Below are positions 62,300 through 64,000 of a DNA stretch of 64,000 nt, in pieces. Position 1 is the first letter of the stretch. The number at the start of each line of letters is the position of its first letter. A model generated the notes under the pieces. That model searched no databases. It had not been told where the DNA came from and saw only the letters and a program-made list of their open reading frames with translations. The stretch comes from an uncultured Collinsella sp. (GTDB taxonomy: Bacteria > Actinomycetota > Coriobacteriia > Coriobacteriales > Coriobacteriaceae): assembly GCA_934667065.1 (NCBI GenBank), contig CAKULD010000004.1, positions 177,923 through 241,922 on the forward strand, in the 5' to 3' direction. Both the position numbers and the translations under genes were made by a program.

Positions 62300-62796
62300 A
62301 TGAGTATAGACCTGAGGGTGAAGCACGACCTGGAGTCCAGGAGGCGGGCCGTCGAGCTCTTCGACGCCGGCGTCGGCTGCAAGCCGGCGGCCGACGCCCT
62401 GTCCGTCCCCCGCGAGACCGTGAGAGAATGGCAGTGGGTATACCGGGCATTCGGAAGCGAGGCGCTGCTGTCCATGGGCGGGAAGCAATCCAGGTACACA
62501 TTCGAGCAGAGGGTCGCCGCGGCGTCGGCCGTGGTCGACGGCGGGATGGCGAAGACCGACGCCATGGCCGAGTTCGGGATCAGGTCGAAGTCACCGCTGG
62601 AGCGCTGGTGCAGGCTCTACCGCGAGGGCGGCGCCGAGGCGCTGCGGCCCGGCCCCAAGGGCAGGCCGAGGGGGTCGAGGTCGAAACCCAGGGCCCGCAC
62701 CCGCGAGCAGGAGCTCGAGGAGCGCTGCCGCAGGCTCGAGGCCGAGGTCGCCTACCTAAAAAATTGCGCGCCCTGGTCGAGCGGGACGGGCTCTGA
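62300..62796 (+). CDS. IS3 OrfA, helix-turn-helix protein with a frame break
   Basis: The first 153 codons encode a transposase helix-turn-helix (RRAVELFDAGVGCKPAADAL, then SVPRETVREWQWVYRAFG) and a Leu/Glu/Arg coiled coil (REQELEERCRRLEAEVAYL). At the six-A run 62758-62763 the expected KKLRALVERDGL ending lies one frame back (stop at 62796). The zero frame runs on into meaningless sequence. Either one A has been lost, or frameshifting on the A-run is used as in other IS3 elements. Confidence 0.75.
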
Positions 62797-62816
62797 CCAG
62801 GGCGGCGGCCGAGGCG

Positions 62817-63668
62817 GTGAGGGCGCTGAGCGCGGAGGGGCACTCCCTGCGCCACCTGCTGGAGTGCTCGGGGCTCAGGAGGTCGACCTACTACTACGCG
62901 CTGGCGCACCCGCGGAGGCCGACCAGGCCCGAGCTGCGCGGCGCCGCGGCCGAGATATTCTCGCGCACCGCCAACGGCTGCGGGCACCGGCAGATAGCCA
63001 TGTGCCTGCGCGCCGAGCTGGGGGCGGTCGTGGCCGACAAGACCGTGCTCAAGATGATGCGCGAGATGGGCATCCGGTGCGGGATACGCCGCCGCGGCTC
63101 CCGCCGCCGGTACAGCTCCTACAGGGGGCTCGTGGGGAGCACGTTCGAGAACCTCATCGCGAGGGACTTCGGCGCCGAAGGGCCGTGGCAGAAGCTCGGC
63201 ACCGACGTCACCGAGTTCAAGGTTGCCGGCGCCAAGGCCTACTGGGCCCCGGTGCTCGACTTCTGCACGAAGGAGATCGTGGCGAGCGACATATCGACCT
63301 CGCCGGACCTCGCCCAGCAGCGCAGGATGCTCGACCGGCTCCTCGAGGCCCTGCCCGACGGGGCGGCCCCGACCATGCACTCGGACATGGGCTGGCAGTA
63401 CCAGCACGAGTCATACACCTCCAGGCTGGAGGCGGCCGGCATCACCCAGAGCATGTCGCGCAAGGGGAACTGCATCGACAACGCCGCCACCGAGCAGCTC
63501 TTCGGCCACGTGAAGGACGAGTTCTACCGCGGCAGGGAGTGGGGCAGCTTCGAGGACTTCAAGCGCGACCTAGAGGAGTACATAGCCCATTGGAACACGC
63601 GGCGCAGGCAGGTAAGATTGAAGGGCCTGACGCCGGAGGAGTTCCGGAACCAGGCCCTTGCGGCGTAG
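62817..63668 (+). CDS. IS3 OrfB, DDE transposase
   Basis: 283 residues. The catalytic triad is Asp130 (GTDVTEF), Asp190 (HSDMGWQYQ) and Glu226 (DNAATEQLFGHVK), with the 35-residue D-to-E spacing of the rve integrase core. An HTH_21 segment (GHRQIAMCLRAELG) precedes it. The GTG at 62817 is the first plausible start; in IS3 elements OrfB is normally made as an OrfAB fusion by frameshifting. The frame is open back to 62760. Confidence 0.9.
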   Translation: MRALSAEGHSLRHLLECSGLRRSTYYYALAHPRRPTRPELRGAAAEIFSRTANGCGHRQIAMCLRAELGAVVADKTVLKMMREMGIRCGIRRRGSRRRYSSYRGLVGSTFENLIARDFGAEGPWQKLGTDVTEFKVAGAKAYWAPVLDFCTKEIVASDISTSPDLAQQRRMLDRLLEALPDGAAPTMHSDMGWQYQHESYTSRLEAAGITQSMSRKGNCIDNAATEQLFGHVKDEFYRGREWGSFEDFKRDLEEYIAHWNTRRRQVRLKGLTPEEFRNQALAA

Positions 63669-63712
63669 TCGCTATTTATTCAGTCCAAGTTTCGGGGCGC
63701 AGTTCACAGGCA

Positions 63713-63728
63713 CCTTTGTGGTGGTTTT
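63713..63728 (+). terminator. Right half of the split murT-gatD terminator
   Basis: Complement of 62234-62248, ending in GGTGGTTTT. See the left half. Confidence 0.7.
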
Positions 63729-63747
63729 GACCCATCCTGTTGGTTTG

Positions 63748-63883
63748 TCTCGATCTGTAACATCTAGACCGCCAAAAGCTGTCTTGTTGTTACAGATTGA
63801 GATTATTCGACCAGGCATGCGCCTTCCGTCTCAATCTGTAACAGATAGAGCTGATATACACGCCAAGATGTTACAGATTGAGA
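63748..63883. repeat. Alternating 15-bp repeat array (BIME-like)
   Basis: TCTCAATCTGTAACA or its complement occurs at 63748-63762 (one mismatch, plus), 63788-63802 (minus), 63829-63843 (plus) and 63869-63883 (minus). Start-to-start distances are 40, 41 and 40 bp. Each plus/minus pair can form a hairpin. The spacers of 25-26 nt are unrelated to each other. Confidence 0.8.
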
Positions 63884-64000
63884 TGTTTGGTGATCGGGAT
63901 AAAAAGCCTGCGCCTGTGTGGTGGGTTGATTTCCGATCTCAGCCGAACACATCGAGCGGATAGGCCTTTCCCGCAGCTAGCCGAACGCCCCCGGGGTCCC

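Larger units (their letters stand above)
62254..63706 (+). mobile_element. IS3-family insertion sequence (IS150-like)
   Basis: 1453 bp. Imperfect terminal repeats start TGAACTGC (62254-62278) and end GCAGTTCA (63682-63706), with about 17 of 25 bases matched. The ends are TG...CA as in IS3. CAG flanks both ends (62251-62253, 63707-63709), a 3-bp target duplication. It carries an OrfA/OrfB pair. Confidence 0.88.
63707..64000. other. Non-coding end of window
   Basis: It begins with the right half of the split terminator (63713-63728), then a repeat array (63748-63883). The last ~115 nt show no gene. Confidence 0.5.

Noticed and set aside
62300..63730. Single 476-codon frame through the whole IS
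   Set aside because: Only the first ~153 codons resemble a transposase; the rest is out of frame with the DDE domain, which is encoded in another frame.
63748..63883. CRISPR array
   Set aside because: The 15-bp repeats alternate in orientation, are too short and have no cas genes nearby.
63658..63963. 101-codon frame over the repeat array
   Set aside because: It starts in the 3' end of OrfB and runs through the terminator half and the repeats; not coding.

Overview
The window looks like chromosome of a high-GC, anaerobic gut actinobacterium of the Coriobacteriia, most like Collinsella. This is inferred from base composition and gene content (a fused MurT-GatD, an allantoin-to-oxamate pathway, PTS sugar uptake, Coriobacteriia-style small regulator pairs). 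No taxonomic search was possible. No rRNA, tRNA or CRISPR array was seen.

Layout. 1-6.5 kb: 3' part of a large wall-anchored surface protein, an Xre regulator/membrane protein pair and a lipoprotein. 6.9-11.2 kb: a type IIA topoisomerase operon (ParE-like then ParC-like) behind a LexA-like box. 11.3-15.4 kb: an accessory stretch with a DUF4143 ATPase, gene remnants, two TetR regulators and an unknown gene. 15.6-18.5 kb: three consecutive Sir2-like genes plus a TIGR04076 gene, divergent from a TetR gene; this is the best candidate for an uncharacterised system. 18.5-21 kb: a mostly non-coding stretch, then a PadR/DUF1700/small membrane protein operon. 21.3-28 kb: a second DUF4143 ATPase, guaA, an asparaginase, an Xre regulator with a divergent gene, a DUF1648 protein and ychF. 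28.1-33.5 kb: alpha-glucoside PTS, 6-phospho-alpha-glucosidase, zinc alcohol dehydrogenase and a GntR regulator. 33.6-34.8 kb: a polyferredoxin.

35-54 kb is a near-complete allantoin catabolic region. Allantoin enters by an NCS1 permease. AllB makes allantoate, AllC makes ureidoglycine, AllE makes ureidoglycolate and AllD oxidises this to oxalurate. A PucG-type aminotransferase could also make oxalurate. A fused FdrA-YlbE protein with a DUF2877 (YlbF-type) protein would split oxalurate to oxamate and carbamoyl phosphate, and carbamate kinase would then make ATP. PucR is the likely regulator and is co-transcribed with an alpha/beta hydrolase and a 2-hydroxyacid dehydrogenase.

54-57.4 kb: nitroreductase, a GldA-like dehydrogenase flanked by two copies of a REP-like palindrome, and an iron alcohol dehydrogenase. 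57.9-62.2 kb: two overlapping helical-repeat genes and a single-chain MurT-GatD. 62.25-63.7 kb: an IS3-family element that appears to sit in the loop of the murT-gatD terminator. The window ends with a regularly spaced, alternating 15-bp repeat.
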